Origin: Cellvibrionales bacterium
GTDB taxonomy: Bacteria; Pseudomonadota; Gammaproteobacteria; Pseudomonadales; UBA7239
DNA length: 64,000 nucleotides
Assembly (NCBI GenBank): GCA_016713115.1
Contig: JADJPU010000001.1
Location: 1,364,001 to 1,428,000, forward strand
Direction of reading: 5' to 3'
Below the pieces are notes generated by a model. It saw nothing but the letters and a program-made list of their open reading frames with translations. It ran no database searches and was not told where the DNA came from. This document shows, piece by piece, positions 8,068 through 16,424 of the stretch (within the stretch, counting starts at the first letter, position 1; every line of letters begins with the position of its first letter). The translations under genes were made by a program, and so were the position numbers.

Positions 8068-8841
8068 TCAAATTCTGACCACCACGCCTTGTTCCGCCAT
8101 GAACTGCTTGGCTTGCGGAATAGTGTATTCGCCGAAGTGAAAAATGCTGGCGGCGAGCACGGCATCGGCGCCGCCCTGTTTCACGCCGTCCACCAAGTGC
8201 TGCAAGTTGCCCACGCCGCCGGAGGCGATCACGGGGATGTTCACCGCATCGGCAATCGCGCGCGTCACGCCCAAGTCAAAACCGTTTTTGGTGCCGTCTC
8301 TATCCATGCTAGTGAGCAGAATTTCTCCCGCGCCGTAGTCCGCCATTTTCTGCGCCCACGCCACGGCATTGATGCCGGTGGCTTTGCGACCACCGTGGGT
8401 GAAAATTTCCCAGTGGTTGGGTTCGCCCTCGGTGCTCACGCGTTTGGCATCCAGCGCCACTACGATGCATTGCGAGCCAAAGCGCTCGGCCGCTTCGCGT
8501 ACAAATTCGGGGTTGGTGATAGCAGCGGTGTTGATGCTGACTTTATCGGCACCGGCGTTGAGCAGGCGGCGAATGTCATCCACCGTGCGTACGCCGCCGC
8601 CCACCGTGAGCGGGATGAACACTTGGCTGGCCATGCGCTCCACCGTGTCATAGGTAGTGGCGCGATTGTCGCTGCTGGCGGTGATGTCGAGAAAAGTGAT
8701 CTCGTCCGCGCCCTGCTCGTTGTAGCGGCGCGCAATTTCCACCGGATCACCCGCATCGCGAATGTCCACAAACTGCACGCCTTTCACCACGCGGCCGTTG
8801 TCGACATCGAGGCAGGGGATGATGCGTTTGGCGAGGGTCAT
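8068..8841 (-). CDS. hisF: Imidazole glycerol phosphate synthase cyclase subunit HisF
   Basis: HisF works with HisH: ammonia made by HisH is combined with PRFAR to form imidazole glycerol phosphate and AICAR in histidine synthesis. The 257-residue TIM barrel has the catalytic aspartates D12 (IPCLDVD) and D131 (VALDAKR) and the phosphate-binding GGGVR at 81-85. In related bacteria hisF usually follows hisBHA; here neither neighbour is a histidine gene, so the partners must be elsewhere. Confidence 0.97.
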   Translation of the reverse strand: MTLAKRIIPCLDVDNGRVVKGVQFVDIRDAGDPVEIARRYNEQGADEITFLDITASSDNRATTYDTVERMASQVFIPLTVGGGVRTVDDIRRLLNAGADKVSINTAAITNPEFVREAAERFGSQCIVVALDAKRVSTEGEPNHWEIFTHGGRKATGINAVAWAQKMADYGAGEILLTSMDRDGTKNGFDLGVTRAIADAVNIPVIASGGVGNLQHLVDGVKQGGADAVLAASIFHFGEYTIPQAKQFMAEQGVVVRI

Positions 8842-8913
8842 GGTGAGGTTCCGGCGGTAGAAAAACGGGGGTGCATGGTAGCACTCCGCCGGCGCCTCAG
8901 CCCTTGCTAAACA

Positions 8914-9453
8914 CTAAGCCTCATGCCATTTATGCTTCCACTGCGCGAGCGCTTCAGGGTTGGGCGCGCCATCGCGGGCGGCATGCATGGACGGGTGCAG
9001 TGCCACCACCTCGGCCAGCGTTTTTTCCTGCCGTGGCGAGACATCAACCAGCAGCACATGGCGACCTTTTTTAATCACACCTAAAAAACGCAGCAGCATC
9101 GGGCTGGGCATCTGAATGCCAATCAGCCCGCCCTCCCAAGTGCTGAACACAAACAGCGCGATGCTCAGCAAGATGAAAGGCGCCCAACCCATTTGCGCCG
9201 CCCAGCCGTAAGTGGAAGCCAGCGTGAGCAGAACAGCGACCAGCAACACGCCGCAGGAAGCGCCGAGCGCAGCGGTGTGAAAAACATCGCGCCGCTTGAG
9301 CTCGTTTACAGGCTGCAGGTGATGGGCTTTCGCGCCGGCAATATCTTCCGTGAGTACGCGCTGATGAGAGGCGTGTATGCCTTGCCGCGAAAGTTCTGTA
9401 CTGGCGATTTCTAAATCTTCCCAGTCATTGGTGACATAGTAGTGGCGTTTCAT
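8914..9453 (-). CDS. Conserved two-helix membrane protein
   Basis: The 179-residue protein has a soluble N-terminal part (about 1-57), two transmembrane helices (about 61-82 and 90-108) and a soluble C-terminal part. It resembles proteins found in Pseudomonas-type genomes under the old label NAD/FAD-utilizing enzyme, for which I know of no experimental function. It stands 72 bases upstream of hisF on the same strand and shares a short region with the divergent DUF1214 gene. No enzyme motif is visible. Confidence 0.65.
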   Translation of the reverse strand: MKRHYYVTNDWEDLEIASTELSRQGIHASHQRVLTEDIAGAKAHHLQPVNELKRRDVFHTAALGASCGVLLVAVLLTLASTYGWAAQMGWAPFILLSIALFVFSTWEGGLIGIQMPSPMLLRFLGVIKKGRHVLLVDVSPRQEKTLAEVVALHPSMHAARDGAPNPEALAQWKHKWHEA

Positions 9454-9618
9454 GGCGAACCTCCAACGAGTGTTAGCACAGTTTCAGCATACTCCTCGTG
9501 CGGTAGATTGGAACGGTGTATAGAAGTTTTATTTCCGTGCCCACTGTGGCTCATCGCAGTCTTTCGGCGCAGAGGCTTTGCTATGCTGGCACGATATTTG
9601 TTTGGTGGGAGTTTGAGC

Positions 9619-10752
9619 ATGGCAGATGAAAAAAATGCAGCGCGTGAGGCATCCATTGCGCGCGTGATGGATGGGCGCAGTTGGGATGATTTTTGCGATG
9701 CGCTGAAAAAAGCCGGTCACGATATTGTGCTGGCGGAAACGGCACCAAAGAACGCGCTGGATCGCGCCGAAGGTTGGCGTTATCTCGCGCGCTTGACGCG
9801 CGGTGCGCTGGAATCTTTTTTGGAAGCGGCGGATACACAAGCGCCAGCGTTTACGCGCGGCGTGCATGAAACCATCAAAATGGGTTTGGATAATCCAGAC
9901 AATATTTACCTCACCGCGCCGGTGAATGGCAATTACACCTATCGCATCAGCGGCACGCGCGGCACTGTGCATTATTTAGGTTTTGGTGCGCAGGCGGGCG
10001 GTTACGGAAAAACGGCTTCTTTGGATACTTCTGGCTATCTTGAAGCGAAAGATATGCACATCCATGCAGATGGTTCATTTGAAATTATTGCGTCGAGTGC
10101 GCCCCAAACAGGCAACTGGTTGCGCATGACACCAGAAACGCGCTTGCTGCAAGTGCGGCAAACGCGCATGCAGCACAAAACAGAAATTCCTGCGCAAGTG
10201 CGCATCGAAAGAATTGACGGCGATAACCAGCCGCGCCATTTGTCTGCCGAGCGCGTGGATAAAGCGCTGCAAGGCGCTGCTTTTTTTGTGTCTGGCACAG
10301 CGGGTTTGTTTGCTAAGTGGACAGAAGATTTTCGCGCGCATCCGAACACGCTGCCGCGTTTTAATCCTGAAGTGGCGCTGGCGGCAGGCGGTGATCCAAA
10401 CATCGCCTACTATCACGGCTATTTTCAATTGGAAGACGATGAAGCTCTGCTGGTGGAGTTCACGCCGCCGGCGTGTGATTTTTGGAATTTGCAGTTGGCA
10501 AATTATTGGCTGGAGAGTTTGGATTACCGCTACTTCCCTGTGCATATCAACAAAGGCACGGCGCAGTACCGCACAGACGGTTCGGTGCGCGCCATCATCA
10601 GTAAAGAAAAACCCATCAGCAAGCAAAAAGCAGAAACAGAAAATTGGCTGGATACTTGCGGTAGAAATGAAGGAACCCTGTGTTTGCGTTGGGTGCGTGC
10701 GGCCGAGCATCCGCAGCCGCAAGCGCGCGTTGTTAAATTAAAAGATTTGTGA
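9619..10752 (+). CDS. DUF1214 domain-containing protein
   Basis: The 377-residue protein has no signal peptide or membrane helix. Its C-terminal half (about 265-340: YHGYFQLEDDEALLVEF, then FWNLQLANYWLESLDY) matches the DUF1214 domain. The frame is open further upstream, but the ATG at 9619 has a GGGAG ribosome site and starts the conserved part. The stop is 10 bases before the sulfotransferase ATG, so the pair forms an operon. The function is unknown; I associate the combination with lipid or steroid metabolism from gene context in other genomes, which is weak evidence. Confidence 0.8.
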   Translation: MADEKNAAREASIARVMDGRSWDDFCDALKKAGHDIVLAETAPKNALDRAEGWRYLARLTRGALESFLEAADTQAPAFTRGVHETIKMGLDNPDNIYLTAPVNGNYTYRISGTRGTVHYLGFGAQAGGYGKTASLDTSGYLEAKDMHIHADGSFEIIASSAPQTGNWLRMTPETRLLQVRQTRMQHKTEIPAQVRIERIDGDNQPRHLSAERVDKALQGAAFFVSGTAGLFAKWTEDFRAHPNTLPRFNPEVALAAGGDPNIAYYHGYFQLEDDEALLVEFTPPACDFWNLQLANYWLESLDYRYFPVHINKGTAQYRTDGSVRAIISKEKPISKQKAETENWLDTCGRNEGTLCLRWVRAAEHPQPQARVVKLKDL

Positions 10753-10762
10753 GGATTGCAGA

Positions 10763-11911
10763 ATGAGCGAAGCAGCATTTGATGTGCAAACCCTATTGGC
10801 AGAGGCCTCGGCAGCGACAGGTTTATCCAATTTTGGCGCAGAGGATTTCAAGGAAGGTTTGCAAAAACTGATCGAGACCTACACCAGCAACGGCTTTGAC
10901 GAACGCGGCATCAAACGCAATCGCAAGCGTCTGCTGAAATTGCTGCAAGTGCGTTTGAAAATCGAAGCGGCGTGGCAACAGCATCCAGAAATACGCGATG
11001 TGAAAATCAAAGCGCCGATGTTTCTCACCGGCTTGCCGCGCACCGGAACATCCGCGTTGCTGAACTTGCTGTCGCAAGATATGGCGGCGCGCCCGCTGAA
11101 GTTGTGGGAGGGCATGAGCCCAGATCCGCTGCCCAGTAATCCGCCAGAGGCAGAAGATCCGCGCTATGTGCAATTAAAAGCGTTTTACGAAGAAGCGCAC
11201 AAGAAAAATCCAAATTTCGACAAAATTCATTTCACCAATGCCGATACGCCAGAAGAGTGCATTCATTTATTGAATCACACTTTTCAAGACGTGCAGTTCG
11301 GTGTGGAAACCATGATGGAGCCTTACGGCGCTTGGTTTCAGCAGCAAGATCATCTACCGAGTTATCGCTACTACGCGGATATTTTGCGCATGTTGCAGTG
11401 GCAGCGACCGGGTGAGCGTTGGTTGTTAAAAACGCCGGCGCATTTGTGGGCGCTGGATTGTTTGGTGCAATTGTTTCCCGATTGTTCGATTGTGATTACG
11501 CACCGCAATCCGCTGGAGTGCGTCACCTCTTACGCGAGCATGATGGAATCTATGCTGATAGGATGCGATTTTGATCGCCAACAATTCGGCGCGGTGGTGA
11601 TGGAATATCTCGCGCGCAAAGTGGAAGCGAGTTTGCGTCAGCGCGAACAAATTGACCCAGCGCGCATACTGGATTTGCAATTCAATGATTTCATCGCCGA
11701 TGGCGTAGGCACGGCGCGGAAGATTTACAGCCACTTCCATTTGCCGATGAGCGGCGAGGTGGAGCAGTGTTTTCAGAACTATGCCGATGCACACCCGATG
11801 GGCAAGCACGGCAAACATGATTACCGCTTAGAGGAGTATGGGCTGACGGAGCAACAAATTCGCGATCGCTTCGCGTTTTATATTGAGCGTTTTAATGTAC
11901 CGATGGCGTGA
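10763..11911 (+). CDS. Sulfotransferase family protein
   Basis: The 382-residue protein is a PAPS-dependent sulfotransferase of the Sulfotransfer_3 type. The 5'-phosphosulfate loop is visible as LTGLPRTGTS (88-97) and the 3'-phosphate site as ITHRNPLECVTSYAS (about 243-257). There is a long N-terminal helical extension. It would move sulfate from PAPS to an unknown hydroxyl group. It lies directly after the DUF1214 gene. The acceptor cannot be read from the sequence. Confidence 0.85.
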   Translation: MSEAAFDVQTLLAEASAATGLSNFGAEDFKEGLQKLIETYTSNGFDERGIKRNRKRLLKLLQVRLKIEAAWQQHPEIRDVKIKAPMFLTGLPRTGTSALLNLLSQDMAARPLKLWEGMSPDPLPSNPPEAEDPRYVQLKAFYEEAHKKNPNFDKIHFTNADTPEECIHLLNHTFQDVQFGVETMMEPYGAWFQQQDHLPSYRYYADILRMLQWQRPGERWLLKTPAHLWALDCLVQLFPDCSIVITHRNPLECVTSYASMMESMLIGCDFDRQQFGAVVMEYLARKVEASLRQREQIDPARILDLQFNDFIADGVGTARKIYSHFHLPMSGEVEQCFQNYADAHPMGKHGKHDYRLEEYGLTEQQIRDRFAFYIERFNVPMA

Positions 11912-11972
11912 GCGGGAACCTTTTGCGGCTTGCTGTAATCACAGTAGCCATCACAACCGAGGGAGTTGCATC

Positions 11973-12416
11973 ATGAAAAAGAGAATCATCTGTCTGTCTG
12001 CGGTCTTGCTGGGCGCGTTGGTCATAGCTGGCTGCGAAAAAGAAGGCGGAAAATCACAAACTATTGAATTGCCGGAAGGACAGTTGCACCTCGGCTCACA
12101 GTGGGTGGGCGGTCAGTTGTGGGTGGAGAGCTTTGACCCTGCCACGCGCGCGTGCTCGTTTAGTCAGTACCGCGATGGCAAGCCGGTGGAAAACAAAACC
12201 GTGACATTCACCAACTGCCGCACCGGTTTGGGTGGGCCTGCGATGCGCCCGATGATGGATAGACAGATGATGGAGCGACGCATGGAGCAGGGCGGCGCGA
12301 TGCGTCCGAACATGCCGCCGCGTCCTGGTCGTGTGCGTCCCAACGCGGAACAGCCTCCAGTCACTCCAACGCCGCAGTCTGAGCCTGCACCAGTTGCCCC
12401 GCCACCGCAGGGCTAA
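11973..12416 (+). CDS. Putative lipoprotein with Met-rich and Pro-rich tail
   Basis: The 147-residue product has a lipoprotein signal peptide with lipobox VIAGC (Cys21). A small conserved-looking domain follows (about 30-85, with C61 and C82 that could form a disulfide). Then come 8 methionines within residues 91-114 and a Pro/Arg-rich tail. The frame is open from 11883, but the ATG at 11973 has a GAGGGAG-like ribosome site and begins the signal peptide. I do not recognise the family. Met-rich periplasmic tails sometimes bind copper, which is only a suggestion here. Confidence 0.7.
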   Translation: MKKRIICLSAVLLGALVIAGCEKEGGKSQTIELPEGQLHLGSQWVGGQLWVESFDPATRACSFSQYRDGKPVENKTVTFTNCRTGLGGPAMRPMMDRQMMERRMEQGGAMRPNMPPRPGRVRPNAEQPPVTPTPQSEPAPVAPPPQG

Positions 12417-12455
12417 TATCCTGTGCAGCCTTTTTTGGCTGCCAGATTCCCGCTT

Positions 12456-12857
12456 ATGAACACGCCCGACGATATTCGCTACCTCGCCTCCCACCAGTGG
12501 GGGCGTTTGGAGGCTGATGGCACGGTGACGGTCGGCATCACCGACTACGCACAAGAGCAGTTGGGCGATGTGGTGTTTGTCGATTTGCCAGCCATTGGCG
12601 CGCAGTTAGCGCAGGCGGGCGAAGCGGGCGTGATCGAGTCCGTCAAAACCGCCTCGGATTTATTTGCACCGGTATCCGGCGCAGTGATCGCTCACAATCC
12701 TGCCTTGGAAGACGCGCCGGAAACCGTGAATGACTCGCCTTACGATAAAGGCTGGTTGTTCCGCATCCAGCCCAATAATGCTGCCGCCGAGTGGGAGCAA
12801 CTGCTGGATGCTACAGGTTATTGCGCCGCAGTCGCCGCCGAGCAAGACGACGAATAA
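12456..12857 (+). CDS. gcvH: Glycine cleavage system H protein
   Basis: GcvH carries the lipoyl arm that shuttles the aminomethyl group between the P, T and L proteins of the glycine cleavage system. The 133-residue protein has the lipoyl-lysine motif ESVKTASD with K64 and the C-terminal GWLFRI segment. The ATG at 12456 matches the usual N terminus (RYLASHQWGRLEADGTVTVGITDYAQ). No gcvP or gcvT is adjacent, so this copy is separated from its partners. It may also serve as a lipoyl donor. Confidence 0.95.
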   Translation: MNTPDDIRYLASHQWGRLEADGTVTVGITDYAQEQLGDVVFVDLPAIGAQLAQAGEAGVIESVKTASDLFAPVSGAVIAHNPALEDAPETVNDSPYDKGWLFRIQPNNAAAEWEQLLDATGYCAAVAAEQDDE

Positions 12858-12871
12858 GCCAGCGTTATAGT

Positions 12872-12899
12872 GGAACTTCGCAGTAGCGCCGCCCTCCAA
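12872..12899 (+). promoter_or_regulatory. Candidate sigma-E (RpoE) promoter for rpoH
   Basis: GGAACTT (12872-12878) is an exact match to the extracytoplasmic sigma-E -35 element. After 16 bases comes TCCAA (12895-12899), close to the sigma-E -10. It lies 38 bases before the rpoH start codon. In E. coli one rpoH promoter depends on sigma-E, so the placement is sensible. Confidence 0.55.
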
Positions 12900-12937
12900 C
12901 AGCGGTGATAGACTTTGTTTCCCTTGGAGGAAGCGCC

Positions 12938-13795
12938 ATGAGTAGAGAATTAATTCCCGCCGCCGTACTGAGCCCTAACATGGGTCTGACCAGCTACGCG
13001 CAGGCAATTAGCGGCATCCCCATTTTGACGGCAGACGAAGAGCGCCGTTTGGCTGAAGATTTGTACTACCGCGAAGATTTAGACGCAGCGCGTCAGTTGG
13101 TTATGTCGCACCTGCGTTTCGTGATGCACATTGCGCGCAGCTACAACGGCTACGGCTTGCCGCAGGCGGATTTGGTGCAAGAAGGCAATATCGGTTTGAT
13201 GAAAGCGGTGAAGCGCTTTAATCCAGAAAAAGGCGTGCGTTTGATTTCTTTCGCTGTGCATTGGATCAAAGCCGAAATTCACGAATACATTTTGCGCAAC
13301 TGGCGCATTGTCAAAATTGCCACCACCAAACCGCAGCGCAAATTGTTTTTTAATCTGCGCGGCGCGAAAAAAACTTTGGCATGGTTATCTAACGACGAAG
13401 CGCATGCCGTAGCCAAAGATTTGGGCGTGTCGGTGAGCGATGTGCGCGAAATGGAGAGTCGTTTGTCTGGTCACGATGCCTCGTTTGATGTGGGCGTGGA
13501 TGATGACGAAGACAAAGCCTACGCCGTGCCTGCCAATTATCTGGAAAAGGAAGACAGCGATCCGTTGTTGCAGTTGGAAAACGACAATTGGGACAAAGTG
13601 TCTACGCAGCAATTAGCGCAAGCCATGACCACACTGGATGCGCGCAGCCGCGACATTTTGCAAAAACGCTGGTTGGACGAAGACAGCAAATCCACCCTGC
13701 ACGATCTCGCTGCTGAGTACGGCGTGTCGGCAGAACGCATTCGCCAGCTCGAACAGAGCGCGATGAAAAAATTGCGCGCTGCGATGGTGTTGTAA
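12938..13795 (+). CDS. rpoH: RNA polymerase heat-shock sigma factor RpoH (sigma-32)
   Basis: RpoH directs transcription of chaperone and protease genes during heat stress. The 285-residue protein has sigma region 2 (LRFVMHIARSYNGYGLPQADLVQEGNIGLMKA in part, about 59-90), the RpoH box QRKLFFNLR (133-141) that separates it from RpoD and RpoS, and a region 4 helix-turn-helix ending in AERIRQLEQSAMKKL. The ATG at 12938 has a GGAGG ribosome site 7 bases away. It is not next to ftsX, its usual neighbour in many gammaproteobacteria. Confidence 0.97.
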   Translation: MSRELIPAAVLSPNMGLTSYAQAISGIPILTADEERRLAEDLYYREDLDAARQLVMSHLRFVMHIARSYNGYGLPQADLVQEGNIGLMKAVKRFNPEKGVRLISFAVHWIKAEIHEYILRNWRIVKIATTKPQRKLFFNLRGAKKTLAWLSNDEAHAVAKDLGVSVSDVREMESRLSGHDASFDVGVDDDEDKAYAVPANYLEKEDSDPLLQLENDNWDKVSTQQLAQAMTTLDARSRDILQKRWLDEDSKSTLHDLAAEYGVSAERIRQLEQSAMKKLRAAMVL

Positions 13796-13820
13796 CCTGC
13801 TATTGGATAGAGCTTAAGAG

Positions 13821-13844
13821 TCGCGCCTAGGAGGCGCTCCTACA
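13821..13844 (-). repeat. REP-like element, copy 1 (inverted)
   Basis: Read on the minus strand it begins TGTAGGAGCG and folds as a small hairpin ending in GCGA. It is the mirror partner of the copy at 13858-13881, with a 13-base spacer. The GTAG foot followed by a GC-rich hairpin is the form of REP elements mobilised by RAYT transposases. Confidence 0.7.
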
Positions 13845-13857
13845 GAGGTGCAATTTT

Positions 13858-13881
13858 TGTAGGAGCGGCACTTTGCCGCGA
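13858..13881 (+). repeat. REP-like element, copy 2
   Basis: It begins TGTAGGAGCG and forms the hairpin GCGGC-acttt-GCCGC followed by GA. Both copies are 24 bases and together form an inverted pair in the 105-base gap between the convergent rpoH and waaA genes, where it may also stop transcription from both sides. Confidence 0.7.
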
Positions 13882-13900
13882 TCAGTCTGTCGCGATGAGA

Positions 13901-15175
13901 TTATGTTGGATCAATCAAAGAGCAAAGGCTTTCTAACGCGCCGCGATTGCTATCGGCCACTGCTTTGGCTCTTTCGCCAAACCCGTAACGCAATGTGTCA
14001 TCGCGCAGCCATTGTGTAATTTGCGTGGCAATTTGCTCAGCGCTGTCGGCAATTGCCAGTGCGTTGTTGTCGCGCAACAGTGTTTCCACTTCGGAAAAAT
14101 TAAATAACTGCGGGCCGCTGAGAGTGGGACAGGCCCACGCGGCGGGTTCAATCAAGTTATGGCCGCCGACAGGCACTAAGCTGCCGCCGACAAACGCGAT
14201 ATCCGCTGCGCCGTAAAACGCAAGCAGCTCGCCCATGGTGTCGCCGACCACAATATCGGTTTCTGGCGCAGGTATTTTTTGTTCGCTGTGGCGCAGTACA
14301 GTAAAGCCTGCGGCGGTGCATTGTTGCGTTACGCTGGCAAAACGCTCTGGGTGGCGCGGCACTAACACCAGTAATAAATCAGGAAAAGTTTTTTTCAGTT
14401 GTGCAAACGCAGCGAGCAGAATGCCGTCTTCGCCTTGATGCGTACTGGCAGCCAGCCACACTTTTCGGCGGTTATTGTTTGACCACTGCATGCGCAGGGC
14501 GGCAGCTTTTTGTTGTGTGGCTGCATCAATCGTTAAATCAAATTTGATAGAGCCGGTTACGGTTAGGTTTTCGCGCGGCAAGCCCAGTTGTACAAAGCGC
14601 TCGCCGTCGGCGTGTTGTTGTGCGGCGACTCGCGTGATTTCGCGCAACATCGAGCGCGTGAGTGCGGAAAATTTCCCATAACCGCGCGCGGATTTTGCAG
14701 ACAGCCGCGCATTGGCGATCAACACGGGAATTTGATTTTGATAGCAACAGTGCACCATGTTCGGCCACAGTTCGGTTTCCATCACGATCAACATTGCCGG
14801 TTTTATACGCTGCAAAAAATGCGAGAGAAAAATGGGCAAATCATAAGGCGCGTAGACATGAAAAACGCTGCTGCCCAACACGGCGCGCACGCGCTCGGAG
14901 CCGGTGGGTGTGGTGGTGGTGACAACCCACTGCCAATCGGGATGTTGGTTTTGCAGGGTTTGAATCAGCGGTACGGCCGCTAAAGTTTCGCCCACCGAAA
15001 CTGCATGCAGCCACAGCACGGGCTTACTGCAATCAAAAACGGGCGCGGGAAAATAGCCAAAGCGCTCGCGCCAACGCTGCCGGTAGGCCGGTGCCTGCCG
15101 TGAACGCCACAGCAGGCGCAGCAAAATCACGGGCAGCAGCAGGGCGTAGAGCAGGGTGTAGAGCGGTCGCGTCAT
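13901..15175 (-). CDS. waaA: 3-deoxy-D-manno-octulosonic acid (Kdo) transferase
   Basis: WaaA (KdtA) adds Kdo residues to lipid A precursor at the inner membrane. The 424-residue protein has an N-terminal hydrophobic anchor (LLYALLLPVILLRLLW), the glycosyltransferase N domain with HAVSVGE and METELWPN motifs, and a GT-B C-terminal domain with GGSLVPVGGHNLIEPAAW. The frame opens at 15223, but the Met at 15175 (MTRPLYTLL) matches the family start and gives the usual length. Convergent with rpoH, divergent from the FAD oxidoreductase. Confidence 0.95.
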   Translation of the reverse strand: MTRPLYTLLYALLLPVILLRLLWRSRQAPAYRQRWRERFGYFPAPVFDCSKPVLWLHAVSVGETLAAVPLIQTLQNQHPDWQWVVTTTTPTGSERVRAVLGSSVFHVYAPYDLPIFLSHFLQRIKPAMLIVMETELWPNMVHCCYQNQIPVLIANARLSAKSARGYGKFSALTRSMLREITRVAAQQHADGERFVQLGLPRENLTVTGSIKFDLTIDAATQQKAAALRMQWSNNNRRKVWLAASTHQGEDGILLAAFAQLKKTFPDLLLVLVPRHPERFASVTQQCTAAGFTVLRHSEQKIPAPETDIVVGDTMGELLAFYGAADIAFVGGSLVPVGGHNLIEPAAWACPTLSGPQLFNFSEVETLLRDNNALAIADSAEQIATQITQWLRDDTLRYGFGERAKAVADSNRGALESLCSLIDPT

Positions 15176-15217
15176 GCGCGGCATTATAATGTGCGGCTTC
15201 CCGTGCAGGAGACATCG

Positions 15218-16423
15218 GTGCAAACCCTACAAGTGGATATTGCCATCATCGGCGGCGGCATCGCGGGCTTGTGGTTGCTCGCCTGCGCGCGCCGCGCGGG
15301 CTACAACGCGGTGTTGTTTGAGCGCGCGGCTTTGGGCAGCGGCCAAACCGTGGCTTCGCAGGGCATGATCCACGGCGGGGTGAAGTACACCTTGAGCGGC
15401 GCGTTGTCGGGCGCATCGGAAGCGATTGCCGATATGCCGGCGCACTGGCGGCGCTGTATCAAGGGCGAGGGCGATGTGGATTTGCGCGGCACGCGCGTAC
15501 TGAGCGAAGCGTTTTATATGTGGTCGCCAGAAAATGCGCTGTCGAAAGTGACGGCATTTTTTGCCAGCAAAGCCTTGCGCGGTCGCGTGGATGCAGTAAA
15601 GCCAAAAGATTATCCCGCTGCGTTGCGCCATGAAAAATTTCATGGCAGCGTGTATCGCTTGTTGGATATGGTGATTGATGCACCTTCGCTGTTGGAAACG
15701 CTGCGCGCACAAAATGCAGAGACTGTTTTTTCGGTGGGTGATCAAGCGATCGCTGTGCAGAGCAAAGACAAGGGTGCAGATATTTTTTTGCAGCACAACA
15801 ATGTAGAGCTGTGTGTGAGCAGTCAGTTGTGTGTGTTGGCGGCTGGTAAAGGCAATGGTGAATTATTGCAGCAACTTGCGATAAAAAATCCGGTGATGCA
15901 ATTACGACCACTGCAACAAGTGATGGTGCGCCATCCGCAGTTGACGCATTTGTATGCGCACTGCGTCGGCAAAGACAGCAAGCCGCGGCTAACCATTTCT
16001 TCGCACGCCACTGAGCAGGGTGTGGTGTGGTATCTCGGCGGACAGTTAGCAGAAGACGGCGCTGCTTTGTCTAGTGAAGCGTTGATTGAAAAAGCACGAA
16101 AAGAAATGGAATCTTTGTTTGCGTGGATAAATTGGCACGAAGCACAGTGGAGCACTTTTTTTGTCGAGCGCGCAGAGCCGCAGCAGCCGGGTTTGTTGCG
16201 GCCGGATAATGCTTGGCTGTCGCCCTGCGATGAATTGACGCGCTGCGTAGCGGCATGGCCAACTAAGTTGACCTTGGTGCCGCATCTCGGCGTGCAGATG
16301 ATGAATTATTTGCGCGCGCAAAATATTGTGCCGCAACAAAAAGATGTCATGCCGGTGAGTTGGCCGCGCATGACGCAAATCGCCGCTGCACCGTGGCAAT
16401 CTACACAATGGCAGCCGGTGTAA
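15218..16423 (+). CDS. FAD-dependent oxidoreductase (DAO/glycerol-3-phosphate dehydrogenase-like)
   Basis: The 401-residue protein begins with a classical dinucleotide fold (VDIAIIGGGIAGLWLL, residues 6-21) and continues with a DAO-type FAD domain including SQGMIHGG. The GTG at 15218 has a CAGGAG ribosome site 5 bases away and begins exactly before the fold. The substrate is unknown. A palindromic ATTATAAT at 15183-15190 could act as a -10 for this gene and for waaA. The next gene, an aldo/keto reductase, starts one base after the stop. Confidence 0.75.
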   Translation: MQTLQVDIAIIGGGIAGLWLLACARRAGYNAVLFERAALGSGQTVASQGMIHGGVKYTLSGALSGASEAIADMPAHWRRCIKGEGDVDLRGTRVLSEAFYMWSPENALSKVTAFFASKALRGRVDAVKPKDYPAALRHEKFHGSVYRLLDMVIDAPSLLETLRAQNAETVFSVGDQAIAVQSKDKGADIFLQHNNVELCVSSQLCVLAAGKGNGELLQQLAIKNPVMQLRPLQQVMVRHPQLTHLYAHCVGKDSKPRLTISSHATEQGVVWYLGGQLAEDGAALSSEALIEKARKEMESLFAWINWHEAQWSTFFVERAEPQQPGLLRPDNAWLSPCDELTRCVAAWPTKLTLVPHLGVQMMNYLRAQNIVPQQKDVMPVSWPRMTQIAAAPWQSTQWQPV

Positions 16424-16424
16424 C

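Noticed and set aside
15185..15190. Strong bidirectional promoter at the palindrome ATTATAAT
   Set aside because: No -35 box at the right distance on either strand, so it is noted only as a possible -10.
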